From positions 188,001-252,000 of the forward strand of contig CAJNDS010002151.1 in the NCBI GenBank assembly GCA_905221605.1: a stretch of 64,000 bases of DNA, written 5' to 3'. Each line of letters starts with the position of its first letter. Positions within the stretch are counted from its first letter, which is position 1. The DNA comes from Symbiodinium natans. Lineage: Eukaryota > Sar > Dinophyceae > Suessiales > Symbiodiniaceae. Of the stretch, positions 45,501 to 53,791 are shown one piece after another. Position numbers and translations under genes: made by a program. A model generated the notes under the pieces. That model saw only the letters and a program-made list of their open reading frames with translations. It ran no database searches and was not told the DNA's origin.

Positions 45501-47500
45501 CCCAGCGGTACCCTGTTTTACCTTTTTTTGGGGTTCAAGGTTCCCTTGCAGACTAGCCAACCCCAAAAAAGGGGTGCCCTTATCAAAAGATGGTTGCTGG
45601 GCTACCAAGGTATGGGCCAGAACGCGCCGTCTTCGCGGCATGCTGGCTGCACCCCAAAAATCATACGTGGGGTTCTTAAGGGAGAGGGTTCAAGGGGGGT
45701 ATGTAACCCAAGGTTTCCTAATACTCCCCTACTACTCCCCAAGGCTCCCTAAGCTTCCCTGAAGCTTCCCTAGGTACCTACCCCCCCATGAACCCCCCTC
45801 CCTTAAGAACCCTAAATAACGAAACGTCGATAAGGGGCCATTGCTTCCCCCCCCAACTTCGTAGGGGGGGCTTAAGGGGGGCTTAAGGGGATAAATATCA
45901 GCAGTTGTGGGTTCTACGAAGACTGACATGGTGAGTCCTTGCGGGCGTTTGAAGCCTCCCTCCAAGGGTACACGTATCTAAAGCCTAAACATGCACTACT
46001 TGGGCCCTAAAGTGCCCAGGTGCGCGTTTGGACGATGTTTGCCCTGGCTGCACTTGGCGTGCCTGTCTTCGTAGGGATCGAAGATCACTTGTCTCTTGAC
46101 TGCTCCAAGTCGACACCCCCCCCCCCCCCCCCCCCCCGAATTTAGGGTTTATAGGGTTTATAGGGTTTATAGGGTTTGTAGGGTTTAGGTTTTAGGGTTT
46201 AAGGTTTAATTCGGGTCTAGGGTTTAGGGTCGCCGGGGAGGTGTTGTATTTGTGGTCGTTGCAATGGCAACCGGCTTTTCCAGTGCGCAATCTGGACTAG
46301 AGTGGGGTTTGGGCTAGCAGCGCTGTGCCGCGAACAGAAGCCTTTGAGCTTTGCAGCCTAAGAATGTAAAGCCCCAAGCCGACGAGAGCCTCAGTGGGAG
46401 CGGCCTTCAACCGACCACTGTGAGACCATTTCTGGCAAAATGCTCAGGAAACCCTAAACTCCTGACCCCTATCACACCTACACAAACCCTAAACCACAGC
46501 AACCCTAAACCCTAAGCCCTAAACCCTAAACCCTAAACCCTAAACCATCCCAAGCCTCTGAAGCCTCGCCGTGAGGTCAATGGTGACTGCACTGCGCCAG
46601 TCGGCGCCGTTCCACTACAAATGCCCCGCCCCTCTGCTCAGGCCTGGGCGAACCCCTCCGCAGGGATCCTTTCAGGGTCAGGGTTTAGGGTTTAGGGTTT
46701 AGGGTTGCTGTGGTTTAGGGTTTAGGGTTTAGGGGTTTGTCTTTGGGCTTTGCGGTTGGGGGTTTGTGGGGCCTTCCTTGCCGATTTCTCGAGTTCAGGG
46801 TGTCCAGGGTCGAGGTTCAGGCCGTATTTTAAGGATTTTTCGCGAGCCAACCTGGCATCGCGGCAACTGTTTTCCACTGGTTCCCACTCCCTCTTGCACA
46901 TTCGCGGAGTCTGCCAGGGTAGAGGTTCAGGTCGTATGTCAGTGCCACGGCGAGGGCAGACACAAGTAAGACATACCCACGAATATTCCTGGGCACATGG
47001 CCAGTAGAGGTGCATTGGAAAACAAACTTCTGAAACAAACAGAAACTGCCCGAACCCCAAAGTACCCATGCAACCCCAAGATAAGGGGCACGTAGGCCAT
47101 GATTATAATCTAAACCCAAGAGCAAACTGGGAATAAACAGGGTAGCCTTTTTCTTTTAAAGGGGCTTATAAGGGAACCTAAGCCCTAAAACAGGGAATAA
47201 GGGCCTACTCATGGTCCTAGTTGTGGGTAACTTGGGGTTCTGTGTATGGGTAACTTGGGTTTCTCGGTATGATTTCACATCGCGTGGGCCAAAAGGGAAT
47301 CCTAAAGCCTAAGCCCTAGACCCTAAACCCTAAACCCCAAACCCTAAACCCTAAACCCTAAACCCTATACCCTATACCCTAAACCCTAAACCCTAAACCC
47401 TAAACCCAGAACAGGATCATGGTGACGTGGTTTCGGCCGGCTGCCGCGCTGCTGGGGACAAGCCTGGCCTTGCTGGGCCCTGCGAAGGCAGACTTGAGAG
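36545..47500 (+). CDS. Copy 3 of the TIR-like multi-membrane-span gene, blocks A to J
   Basis: Exons in order: A about 36547-36661, B 37926-37996, C 38153-38217, C-D 38446-38492, E 38817-38867, F-G 39590-39735, G 40072-about 40178, membrane 40557-40637, 40754-40808 and 41040-41147, membrane and I 41483-41631, H 42869-42961 and 43913-about 43996, membrane 45406-45488 and 45610-about 45665, J 46576-about 46625 and again 47415-about 47495. Donors: GT (36662, 38493, 38868, 40638, 45489), GC (37997, 38218, 39736, 40809, 41148) and GA (42962). All acceptors are AG|G. Joined sequence keeps one frame from A to I. No start or stop codon is assigned. Two J exons suggest a duplicated or fused 3' end. 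Confidence 0.68.
36547..37996 (+). CDS. Copy 3 exons A and B
   Basis: REAASSMDLHLQVPPERWGV then TRSEFHAFVNDVPQLRQ (to 36661). GT donor to 37926 gives VRQLWTAGRLPDDQGNQPRH. Unlike copy 2, PPERW is not split. The intron holds a family 8 element (36986-37091) and telomeric arrays. Confidence 0.75.
36986..37091. mobile_element. Inverted-repeat mini-element, family 8 (TTGGGATGTTCCCCC termini)
   Basis: GTTCCCCCTTATGCGGGCAG at the left and the inverted GTATAAGGTGGAACATCCCAA at the right, with a G run inside. Close relative at 60740-60845; partial ones near 31900-31955, 37500-37562 and 59985-60050. Confidence 0.75.
38153..38867 (+). CDS. Copy 3 exons C, D, E
   Basis: 38153-38217: YGPNLYHVNEYFVKPVTLAA; 38446-38492: MSYALMKHPDGLLCQ; 38817-38867: VFISHAWAEGIFELEDL. 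The junction AGG|MSY (GC donor 38218) lies inside a segment that is uninterrupted in copies 2 and 4; conversely MK-HPDG is uninterrupted here but split in those two. Both introns contain telomeric arrays. Confidence 0.8.
38281..38363. repeat. Telomeric array between 22-bp direct repeats
   Basis: A 22-base block containing ACATCAACCTGAGCCC is present at 38281-38302 and 38342-38363, with pure CCCTAAA units between. It lies inside the C intron of copy 3. Confidence 0.85.
38502..38609. repeat. Telomeric array
   Basis: Fifteen regular CCCTAAA units starting nine bases after the end of exon D of copy 3; intronic. Confidence 0.95.
39277..39340. repeat. Short telomeric insertion between 14-bp direct repeats
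   Basis: CCTTGCCGAGAGGT at 39277-39290 and 39327-39340 brackets 36 bases, mostly CCCTAAA. The flank AGCTCACCCTAAACCC recurs at 39181-39196. Confidence 0.85.
39590..40178 (+). CDS. Copy 3 exons F-G (TIR-like core)
   Basis: The exon 39590-39735 runs [48 protein letters not shown] without interruption. A GC donor at 39736 and acceptor before 40072 (GCTT on both sides) continue LWCVYEAYLGTRWKKTCIMP, then ARPHTSTQCGEITRTML. It serves as the reference showing that the introns of copies 1 and 2 in this block are extra. WCVYE holds the candidate catalytic Glu. Confidence 0.82.
39825..39928. repeat. 104-bp dispersed repeat, identical copy at 48940-49043
   Basis: The two sequences appear base-identical, with internal inverted AGGATCCTTTTT / AAAAAGGATCC arms. 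Perfect identity against a background of drifted relatives implies recent transposition or conversion. Confidence 0.9.
40205..40460. mobile_element. Family 10 mini-elements (AACCTTTAACCTTTCGGGG.. / ..TAGTTCCCCT)
   Basis: GTTACCTTTAACCTTTCGGG near 40209 and TATTCCCAAAGGTTAAGCTT near 40400, separated by an inserted stretch. Simpler copies occur at 36052-36145 and 60467-60555. It follows the G exon of copy 3. Confidence 0.6.
40557..41631 (+). CDS. Copy 3 membrane region and block I, four exons
   Basis: 40557-40637 VALGLLLGWLWWFILQRAEI..; 40754-40808 VAITMLTCAIGTALWTAL; 41040-41147 CFAASLFLKACDCSRQ..HILLLFLCNLA; 41483-41631 STFSMFPWLRFEPGFRFQFS..QHYFLPIVLCLFNLLRIAQL. Each pair joins in frame on removing one intron, two of which are single introners with perfect 4-bp duplications. 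Copy 2 has this whole region as one exon plus a differently placed intron. At least four membrane helices. Confidence 0.82.
40642..40753 (+). mobile_element. Introner, family 2 (CTTGGTAGCCCAGTGGTACC termini)
   Basis: The left end CTTGGTAGCCCAGTGGTACC and the right end GGCTACTGGGCTGCCAAG are inverted. GTGG flanks both sides (40638-40641 and 40754-40757). Removal of element plus one GTGG joins FFPL to VAITML. GT donor from the duplication, AG from the element end. Confidence 0.92.
40813..41039 (+). mobile_element. Introner, family 2, carrying a CCCCAAA array
   Basis: Flanked by GCTT (40809-40812 and 41040-41043). Left end CTTGGTAGCCCAGTGGTACC, right end GGCTACTGGGCCACAGAAG. Removal restores ALCFAASLF, matching TALCFAVSLA of copy 2. 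The interior is replaced by an array of about 18 CCCCAAA/CCCTAAA units (40880-41008). Confidence 0.92.
40880..41008. repeat. CCCCAAA variant telomeric array
   Basis: Almost all units are CCCCAAA; only the ends are CCCTAAA. This homogeneous variant indicates amplification in place rather than fresh telomerase copying of the standard template. Confidence 0.95.
41148..41482. other. Intron of copy 3 with two overlapping family 2-like elements
   Basis: CTTGCGAGCCCAG occurs at 41141 and again at 41287. Each is followed by ACCCTTTTTTCC and a GGGGTGCCC arm, and the right end ATGGTTACTGGGCC is at 41385-41398. A TTTAGGG array (41155-41208) and CCTAAAGC/CCCTCAA units lie inside. Confidence 0.7.
41855..41995. 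mobile_element. Inverted-repeat mini-element, family 7
   Basis: Complete 141-bp member: CTTGGAGGTTCATGATACTT at the left, AATAAGTACCATGAACCTTC at the right, without nested telomeric DNA. Confidence 0.85.
42869..43996 (+). CDS. Copy 3 block H exons
   Basis: 42869-42961: DEIDLTIRVLMRAGAYNDWL, RWAYESGVDIRG. GA donor at 42962, acceptor before 43913: FGTSDLIVKTGLAASLWALA. The joined reading VDIRGFGTSDLIVKT aligns with LDISGIGNTDLLAKT of copy 2. The intron contains long telomeric arrays (42984-43078, 43195-43280) and CCCCAAAG repeats (43840-43890). Confidence 0.75.
44516..44620. repeat. Telomeric array
   Basis: Fifteen CCCTAAA units, intronic in copy 3 between H and the second membrane region. 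Around it (43997-45405) lie TTTGGGG-type variants (44010-44095), further short arrays and a family 7 element (45002-45135); no exon was found. Confidence 0.9.
45002..45135. mobile_element. Inverted-repeat mini-element, family 7
   Basis: CTGGAGGTTCATGGTACTTA at the left and GTTAGTAAGTAACCTCCAAG at the right, inverted with one short deletion. Confidence 0.8.
45406..45665 (+). CDS. Copy 3 second membrane region
   Basis: DQRWIDVSVGLCVVVALILP VTAFVLER ends at 45488. A family 2 introner follows; resuming at 45610 gives YGPERAVFAACWLHPKN. This aligns with IWRLHLRGQHQSGFAASRR of copy 2 and [17 protein letters not shown] of copy 1 (6280). The exon then runs into a family 9 element. Confidence 0.7.
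45493..45609 (+). mobile_element. Introner, family 2
   Basis: CTTGGTAGCCCAGCGGTACC at the left, GGTTGCTGGGCTACCAAG at the right. Flanks GTCT and GTAT differ at one base. Removal restores the frame (VLER|YGPER). Confidence 0.85.
45670..45813. mobile_element. Inverted-repeat mini-element, family 9
   Basis: GGGTTCTTAAGGGAGAGGG at the left and CCCCTCCCTTAAGAACCC at the right are inverted. The sequence parallels 35569-35711 along its whole length. A shorter, degraded relative is near 48540-48640. Confidence 0.85.
46576..47495 (+). CDS. Copy 3 block J, two related exons
   Basis: At 46576: SMVTALRQSAPFHYK; at 47415: IMVTWFRPAAALLGTSLALL then GPAKAD. Both start in the same phase after AG|G. Only one J is seen in copies 1 and 2, so one of these may belong to a degenerated extra copy. 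Between them lie telomeric pieces and an ORF pair at 46720-47070 without recognised features. Confidence 0.55.
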
Positions 47501-50188
47501 CTTGGGGGTCAGGGTTTAGGGTTTAGGGTTTTGGGTTTAGGGTTTAGGGTTTAGGATTTAGGGTTTAAGGTTTAGGGTTTAGGATAAGGCTGGTTCGGTG
47601 TCATGCGGTGTCGTGTGTCGTTACCCCGCTGCTCCCCCGCCCCCTTTTAAACTCTGGCTCTCAACCTTAGCCCATCGGGCATGTCCACCAGTAAACCCTA
47701 AACCCTAAACCCTAAACCCGTGTGTATGTTGACTTTCTCCTTTGGTGAATCCTGGCTGGGAGCTCGGGTTGGTGTGGAACCTAGAAATTTCGTCAATTTG
47801 GGCTCTGGAGTTTGTACACAGTATTCCCTCTTCAGTTGCCCCGTGGAGCATTGCTAGACGGGTGGCAAAAAAACCCCCAACCCCCAAACCCCTGAACCCC
47901 ATGCCTCTACCAAAACAAATCTCTCGGGCGCGAAACGCACTGCTGCCAAGTCAGCTTGGCTTCCCTCTCCTACCATCTGGCAAGCCCCCCGAGATCCGGT
48001 TGCAGTTCCTTTCTTAGCTAGTAGGCCCTTGGGACATTTATATTATCCCTTATTGGGTTTAAGAGGATCATATTCAGGAATTTTGTTCAGAGGGTTTTCC
48101 GGGCCATCCTAGTTGGTACCGCGGACATTCTACATTTGTGGGTGACAGACTTTGACCCTAAACCCCAAACCTAAACCCTAAACCCTAAACCCTAAATAGG
48201 CCTAATAAGAAGTAGGTACCCCGGTCTGTGTAGCTGGCAGGTTCTCCAGCTGCAGCTCTCCTTGGCCGTGGTGTGTGACTTCAGCTCCTTTGGCCGGTTT
48301 GCAGGGTTTAGGGATTAGGGTTTAGGGTTTAGGGTTGGTTCATAGTGTTTACAAATGTGCCATGGTCTGCGGATGCCCGGAGGACGTGTGTACCCACAGG
48401 GTCAGGTACTTCAACCCAGGTGTGGCTTTAAGCAACTGCTGTTTAGGGTTCAGGGTTTAGGGTTCAGGGTTCAGGGTTTAGGGTTTAGGGTTCGTAGACA
48501 AACCCGCAACTCCCCTTTTTTCCTTGCAAAATGGCAGGGTTGCTAAGGGAGGGGGTTCATGGGCGCTAGTTACCAATCAGGGAAGCTTCGGGACCCTTGG
48601 GGAGTAGCGGGGAGCATGAAAGAATCTTGGATGACCTTTCTTAACAAAAACAAAGGGCCTACTCTAAAGGGTGCCTGGGAGCAAACGCTCAACCTTCAAC
48701 CCTCTCCCAAACCCTCTAAACCCCTCTAAACCCCTCTAAACCCCTCTAAACCCCTCGAAACCCCCCAACAACCCCCCTAAATCCTCAAACCTCTAAACCC
48801 TCCTTCGCCACTAACCAGGATCACCCTCCGCCGATGGATCTGAGACTGACTCCTCCCTGGACTCCGGGGGCTCCCCGTCCGTCGGTCCGCTGAATGACAA
48901 TGACTGAGTCCCCCTAGGGACTGGGGGCAGGTCACCTCCTTCTCGATCAGTGTTAGGGATCCTTTTTACTTTTTGGGTTATGGGCTTTCTTGTATATGAA
49001 CAAAAAGGATCCTTTTTTCTTCCTAGGGGAACAGGGATTAAGAACCTGTTTCTTTATGTGGTCACCTCTTTGGAGTACCCAAAAAATGAGGGGCCGCCTT
49101 AGAATAGTAACCATATAGATCCCTACCTATATGTGAAAGGTTAACTTTTTGTTTTTTTTGGGGGGGAAGCACGCCCAACACCAAGGAATATCGGGTTTTG
49201 GGTTTAGGGTTAAGGGTTTGGATTTAGGTCCAATGAATTTTGGGTTTTGGGTTTAGGGTTTTTTTTTCCGATGGCTGACGGCATGTTCCTTTCGGTGCTT
49301 CCGGGCAAGCCGGGTCCTTCTGGGCCCCATAATGAGGCAGAGGTGTGGGGTTTCCATGGAATTCAAAAATCAGGCGACCCCAAACTAAATTAGGGTTTAG
49401 GGTTTAGGGTTTAGGCGTTTAGGGGTTTAGGGGTTCAGGGTTTAGGGTTCAGGGTTTACGGATTCTAGGTTGAATTTGTGCATATGCACAGCAGTTCCTA
49501 AGCTCTCCTGCCAAAGGCGCAGAGAGTTGCATGTCACAAGGCTTGTGACCGAATCCCTTACGGACTTTCTGAACCCTAGACGGGCCCAAGGGTCCATGTA
49601 CCTATATACGTATATATATATATATATATATGAGAATATATATATATATATATACTTGGGCCTTAAAGGGGTTCCTATATCGTAGCTTTAGGACCCAAGT
49701 ATATACTATGTAGGTACATGGACCCTTCGGGGGGGGGGGGGGTTATGGTCTAGATGGTTTAACAAGTATTGGAGTAGCATAGGATGGATGATCCCAGTTG
49801 CATGCAGGGTTCATTTGGTCCTCAAGTTCTTCCGACCATGGGAAGTTCTTGAAACACCTCGCAAGTGCTAAGTGTCCTGGAGATTCCGCAGACATATTCC
49901 TCGGACCCAGAGTAGGCCCTTCTAATCCCCCGTTTTTCTTAGGGTTTAGGTTCCCTAAATAAGCCTCTGTAAGCGAAAAAAGGGCACCCTTGTTTTATTC
50001 CTGGGTCACGCTTGGGTCTCGTATTCTGGGAGTCACCGACGTCCGAGCCCACAGCCTCATGGCAAGCGCTCCTGCAAAAGAGTTGCAGGGTTTAGGGTTT
50101 AGGGTTTAGGGTTTAAGGTTTAGGGTTTAGGGTTTAGGGTTCAGGGTTTAGGGTTAAACAGCTTCTCAAGGGGGCCCTCCAGTTCCTG
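47501..50188. other. Spacer after copy 3
   Basis: Contains an A-tailed dispersed repeat (47735-47870, related to 4905-5040), a family 11 mini-element (48020-48115, related to 43682-43790), the 104-bp perfect repeat (48940-49043), a family 4 element with AT microsatellite core (49586-49728), a family 3 relative (about 49905-50020) and several telomeric pieces. No coding similarity. Confidence 0.5.
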
Positions 50189-50440
50189 ATGCGCATGCTT
50201 GCAGCACTTAAAGTGGGTGCACAGATGGCGATTCCACTGAAAACTGGGGCTGTTGCGTGCACGCATTCTGCCTCAGCCCCTAGCTTCAGAATCTCTCAGC
50301 CCGTAGCTTCCAGAGAAGAGCAAAAGGTGCCGACAGCACCTTGCCATGGAGCTGCACTTGCGGATTCCGCCAGAGAGGTGGTGCATCACCATCGCGGAGT
50401 TCTCTGCTTTTGTTCGGGAGGCACGTGCTCCGGATGGCCA
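50189..50440 (+). pseudogene. Isolated block A fragment of the TIR-like family
   Basis: Reads HLAMELHLRIPPERWCITIA then EFSAFVREA, near-identical to 56690-56770, including about 150 bases upstream. A family 4 element follows at 50463-50569, and no B-E blocks follow before the unrelated gene at 51401. Either a duplicated 5' end or the start of a copy lost downstream. Confidence 0.7.
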
Positions 50441-50462
50441 AAGAAAGAGTTCAAAACAAACC

Positions 50463-50569
50463 CTAAGGGTCCATGTACCTTATTATTTGATACTTGGGCC
50501 CCAAAAGTCGCTAAATAGGAAGTACTTTAACGCCCAAGTATTCCCTATTTAGGTACATGGACCCTTAGG
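50463..50569. mobile_element. Inverted-repeat mini-element, family 4
   Basis: CTAAGGGTCCATGTACCTTA at the left and AGGTACATGGACCCTTAG at the right, about 107 bp, no telomeric DNA inside. Confidence 0.9.
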
Positions 50570-51194
50570 GAAATGAATACAACAATTGTAATTTCAGTCA
50601 TACAACATAAGCACATCATATATGCGAACCCCGCCTCCAAAGACCAACCTCCCACATAAATGTAGTATGTGTATGTATATATATATATATACATACATGC
50701 ATGTGTGTATATATATATATAATCAGGGCACGCCCGGTCGCCCCCCCACCCACCCACCCACCCACCCGCCCCTGCGGTGTGGCGTCGTACCTGCCCCCTT
50801 TACGGGGTTGGGGTTTGTTTGCCGGTCCGGTGTTGTGGGTTTAGGGTTTAGGGTTTAGGGTTTAGGGTTTAGGGTTTAGGGTTTAGGGTTCAAGGTTTAG
50901 GGCTTCGGGTTCAGGATCGGGCGTTGAATTGAGCGAGCGTACCCGAAGCTCGGCCGAAGGCATTGCCTGGAAGACAGGCCTCAAGGAGCCGCGCAATGAA
51001 GGGAGCCCTGGCGCACAAGGAGGTAGGGTTTAGGGGGTTTAGGGCTTAGGGCTTAGGGTTTTTGGGCTAAGGGTTAGCTTGTGTAGGGCTTGTGGTCCCT
51101 GAGCCATGCAGCTTTCTCGAGCATTGCTCCTGAAGCCTCCCCGACCTCCGGCCAGTGCTGAGCTCTTAAGCTCTTAAATTAAAGCCGATTCTTG

Positions 51195-51293
51195 GGTTTA
51201 GGGTTTAGGGTTTAGGGTTTAGGGTTTAGGGTTTAGGGTTTAGGGTTTAGGGTTTAGGGTTTAGGGTTTAGGGTTAGGGTTTAGGGTTTAGGG
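51195..51293. repeat. Telomeric array directly upstream of an intact gene
   Basis: About fourteen TTTAGGG units ending 108 bases before the ATG at 51401. Confidence 0.95.
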
Positions 51294-51400
51294 ACCAGAA
51301 TCCTCCTGATAGGTTTTTCTGCTCAAGAACCTTTGTACATCTTTAGTCCAGCTTGCTGGCTAGCACAGCTTTTCCCAGCGTTTCACTTTTGACACACAAG

Positions 51401-53176
51401 ATGTCCGCCGTAGATGCGGGCCTGCAAGCTCTTCTTGACAAAGCTTTCGGCACTGCTGTGGGCGAAATTCGGAGGGAGTTCAAGGACTTTCGAACCTTGC
51501 AGCTGCAAACAGCAGAGCAACTTTCCGAACTACTTGCAGGATTTCAGTTGCTGAAGGAGGCGAGCTTCCAAAACCTCCAAGGAGGAACTTCCGAGTCTCT
51601 CAAGTCTGCGCCCAAGATGGTGGAGCCGCTGGTCCGTGACCCAGTGGCCCAAGTACCTCGAAGCCGCTCGAATCCTGCAAAGATTCCGAGTTTGGAAGAC
51701 TTGGAGATGCAAATCATCAGACAAGCTTCATTTGGGTTGCGCTCAGCCCCCTTGAAGTCAAAGCAGTGTTCACCTGTGCTTCCAAGCGACAAGGCATTGG
51801 AAATCCCTGCCTCTGTCCGTGAGCACTCGGATCCCAATGTGAAAAGCTTCTGTCCAGTGCTGGTGCAACCTCCACCTGATCCCCCAAATCCTCCGCGCCC
51901 TCTACCGGGTCAGCTTGAGCCGCAGCCGCCAAAGCAGCCAAACTCCCTGTTAGGATCGGAACAGTTGGAAGCTCAAGTGCCTCCACTGGCTGAAAGGCGA
52001 CTATCGACAAGTCTTTCAGGACAGGGAAGAGGTTCAGGCTTGGACAGTTTGAGCCGCCATACGGTGACTCAGATTCTCACAAACAGAACAAGTGATCCAG
52101 GGACAACGTCCAAGATCTTTTTGGAAAAGATTGGTGTCAGGCTTTGGCTAGATTGGAGCAACATGGTGACATTCATCATCATCCTGATGAGTCTTTGCGA
52201 ACTGGTGCTATCGGCACTTTTGTTCAACTCGGGCTGGCGGCACCATGCAGAGCTAAAGACAACTTCATCGCTTATGGTTTTCAGCATTTTGGCGATCTTA
52301 CTTCTGCGTCAGATGAAGCGGACCCTGCACTCAGAGGATTTGAACAAGGCCATTGAACTGCTGGACAACTTTGTGAGAGACTCTGGACAGGGACTGGACT
52401 GGGGCAGCGTCGCCAAGAAGCAGTGGATTCGGTTGTTGGTGTTGTGGGCAATGTTCTTCCTCAGCTTCTCCACCTTCCAGGCCGTGGAGCTGGGCATTGA
52501 AATTCCAGAAGTAGGTTCTCAGTCATTTTCCGAGCCTTTGCTTCTTCTCAAAGTCATGATCTTAGTGACGAACTCTCTCTCCTTTGCCGTCTGCAGCCTT
52601 GTTGTCACGAACTGTGCTGACTTTCTCTACAACTTGCTGGTCGGATTGGAGAAGACCCTCGACTGCTGGTGTGCTGACATCATGGAAAGGCCAGACTTCA
52701 TCAGTGGAATTGAGAGTTGGAACTCCTTACAGGCACTGCTGAAATGCGCTGGGAGAGAGATCACACCTTCTTTCACAGCCTTGAATCTGCTGGGCTACGC
52801 CGGGATCCTCGTCGCCTTGGCGAGCTTCTTCAGCCTCCTTCTCGACGTAGCCTATATTGACAGCTGGAGTGTGGTTCTTCATGAGTCTGGTCTGATTCCT
52901 TTCCTGTATCTCTTCATTGTGTCCGTGATCCTGTTTGCAAAGGGAGCATCGCTCAGCGGAAAGTGTCGCCAGGTCCCAGCCTTTGTGAACCAGCTGGGAG
53001 GAGATGCGGGAGCTGATACCGACCGGCAGTACCTGGTGCAGTTCATCTCGGACAGTGCAGCTGGTTTCATTGTCCATGGAGTGACCTTGTCGCGAAGTGA
53101 TCTTCTGAAACAGCTGCACATCTTGATCGCAATCTTGTCTGGGTTGGCTGGAGCGCTGATGCGCCGCCATTATTGA
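51401..53176 (+). CDS. Seven-helix membrane protein, intronless, 591 aa
   Basis: The open frame extends 16 codons further upstream, but ATG at 51401 (AAGATGTCC context) is the likely start. The N-terminal 70 residues look helical/coiled (RREFKDFRTLQLQTAEQL), then comes a Pro-rich linker (VQPPPDPPNPPRPLPG), then seven hydrophobic segments (from the extended frame: about residues 271-292, 305-320, 358-380, 396-420, 474-500, 512-530, 586-603) ending ..SGLAGALMRRHY. The layout, long N-terminus with seven helices and a short tail after helix 7, resembles insect gustatory-receptor-like proteins described from protists; that assignment is tentative. No introns or telomeric inserts interrupt it, in contrast with its surroundings. 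Upstream TTTTTCTGCTCAAG (51314-51327) may be a decayed spliced-leader relic. Confidence 0.85.
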   Translation: MSAVDAGLQALLDKAFGTAVGEIRREFKDFRTLQLQTAEQLSELLAGFQLLKEASFQNLQGGTSESLKSAPKMVEPLVRDPVAQVPRSRSNPAKIPSLEDLEMQIIRQASFGLRSAPLKSKQCSPVLPSDKALEIPASVREHSDPNVKSFCPVLVQPPPDPPNPPRPLPGQLEPQPPKQPNSLLGSEQLEAQVPPLAERRLSTSLSGQGRGSGLDSLSRHTVTQILTNRTSDPGTTSKIFLEKIGVRLWLDWSNMVTFIIILMSLCELVLSALLFNSGWRHHAELKTTSSLMVFSILAILLLRQMKRTLHSEDLNKAIELLDNFVRDSGQGLDWGSVAKKQWIRLLVLWAMFFLSFSTFQAVELGIEIPEVGSQSFSEPLLLLKVMILVTNSLSFAVCSLVVTNCADFLYNLLVGLEKTLDCWCADIMERPDFISGIESWNSLQALLKCAGREITPSFTALNLLGYAGILVALASFFSLLLDVAYIDSWSVVLHESGLIPFLYLFIVSVILFAKGASLSGKCRQVPAFVNQLGGDAGADTDRQYLVQFISDSAAGFIVHGVTLSRSDLLKQLHILIAILSGLAGALMRRHY

Positions 53177-53791
53177 AGCATCCAGACCTCAGAAACACTC
53201 AGCAGTCCGATAGAAGGAGCTGCGCGAACTTGTGCAGCGTTGTGCCGCCGTTTCACCCGCAAGTTAGGACACTTTACAACCGCTTTGATCTCTTGCTCGA
53301 TCGAGTCCTGCCGTGCTTCCTTCAGTGAGGGCTGAAGCAGCGCGGGAATGTGGAATGCAGACTCTTGTAATTCTACTCCTGTACCAAGCCCCGGCTCCTG
53401 GCCAACAAACGTACGTCGCCGTGGGACCACTTGTCGATGGTAAACTTACCATCCAAGGATATGCGGGTGGGAGCCCACCAAGTCCAAGTCGCTCATCGTG
53501 TCGAACCATTTTTGAAATGAGTTGGACCATCTTTGGGATGTTTCCACCAGTTTAAATTTTAGGTTATTCTGCATGGGCTTGCTAGGTAGTACAAGTCTTT
53601 GCCCCAGCTTGCCATATTGCTTCGGAGTGTTTACGCCACGCATGCGCCGTGGTCCAACTGCTTGGCAACCCGAATGTACCCCTTTCAGGTACATGGGCTA
53701 CGTACCCCAAGGGCCCATGTACTCACATAGTTTCTACTTGGGCCCTAAAGCTACTATGTAGGAACCCCTTTAAGGCCCGAGTATATACCAT

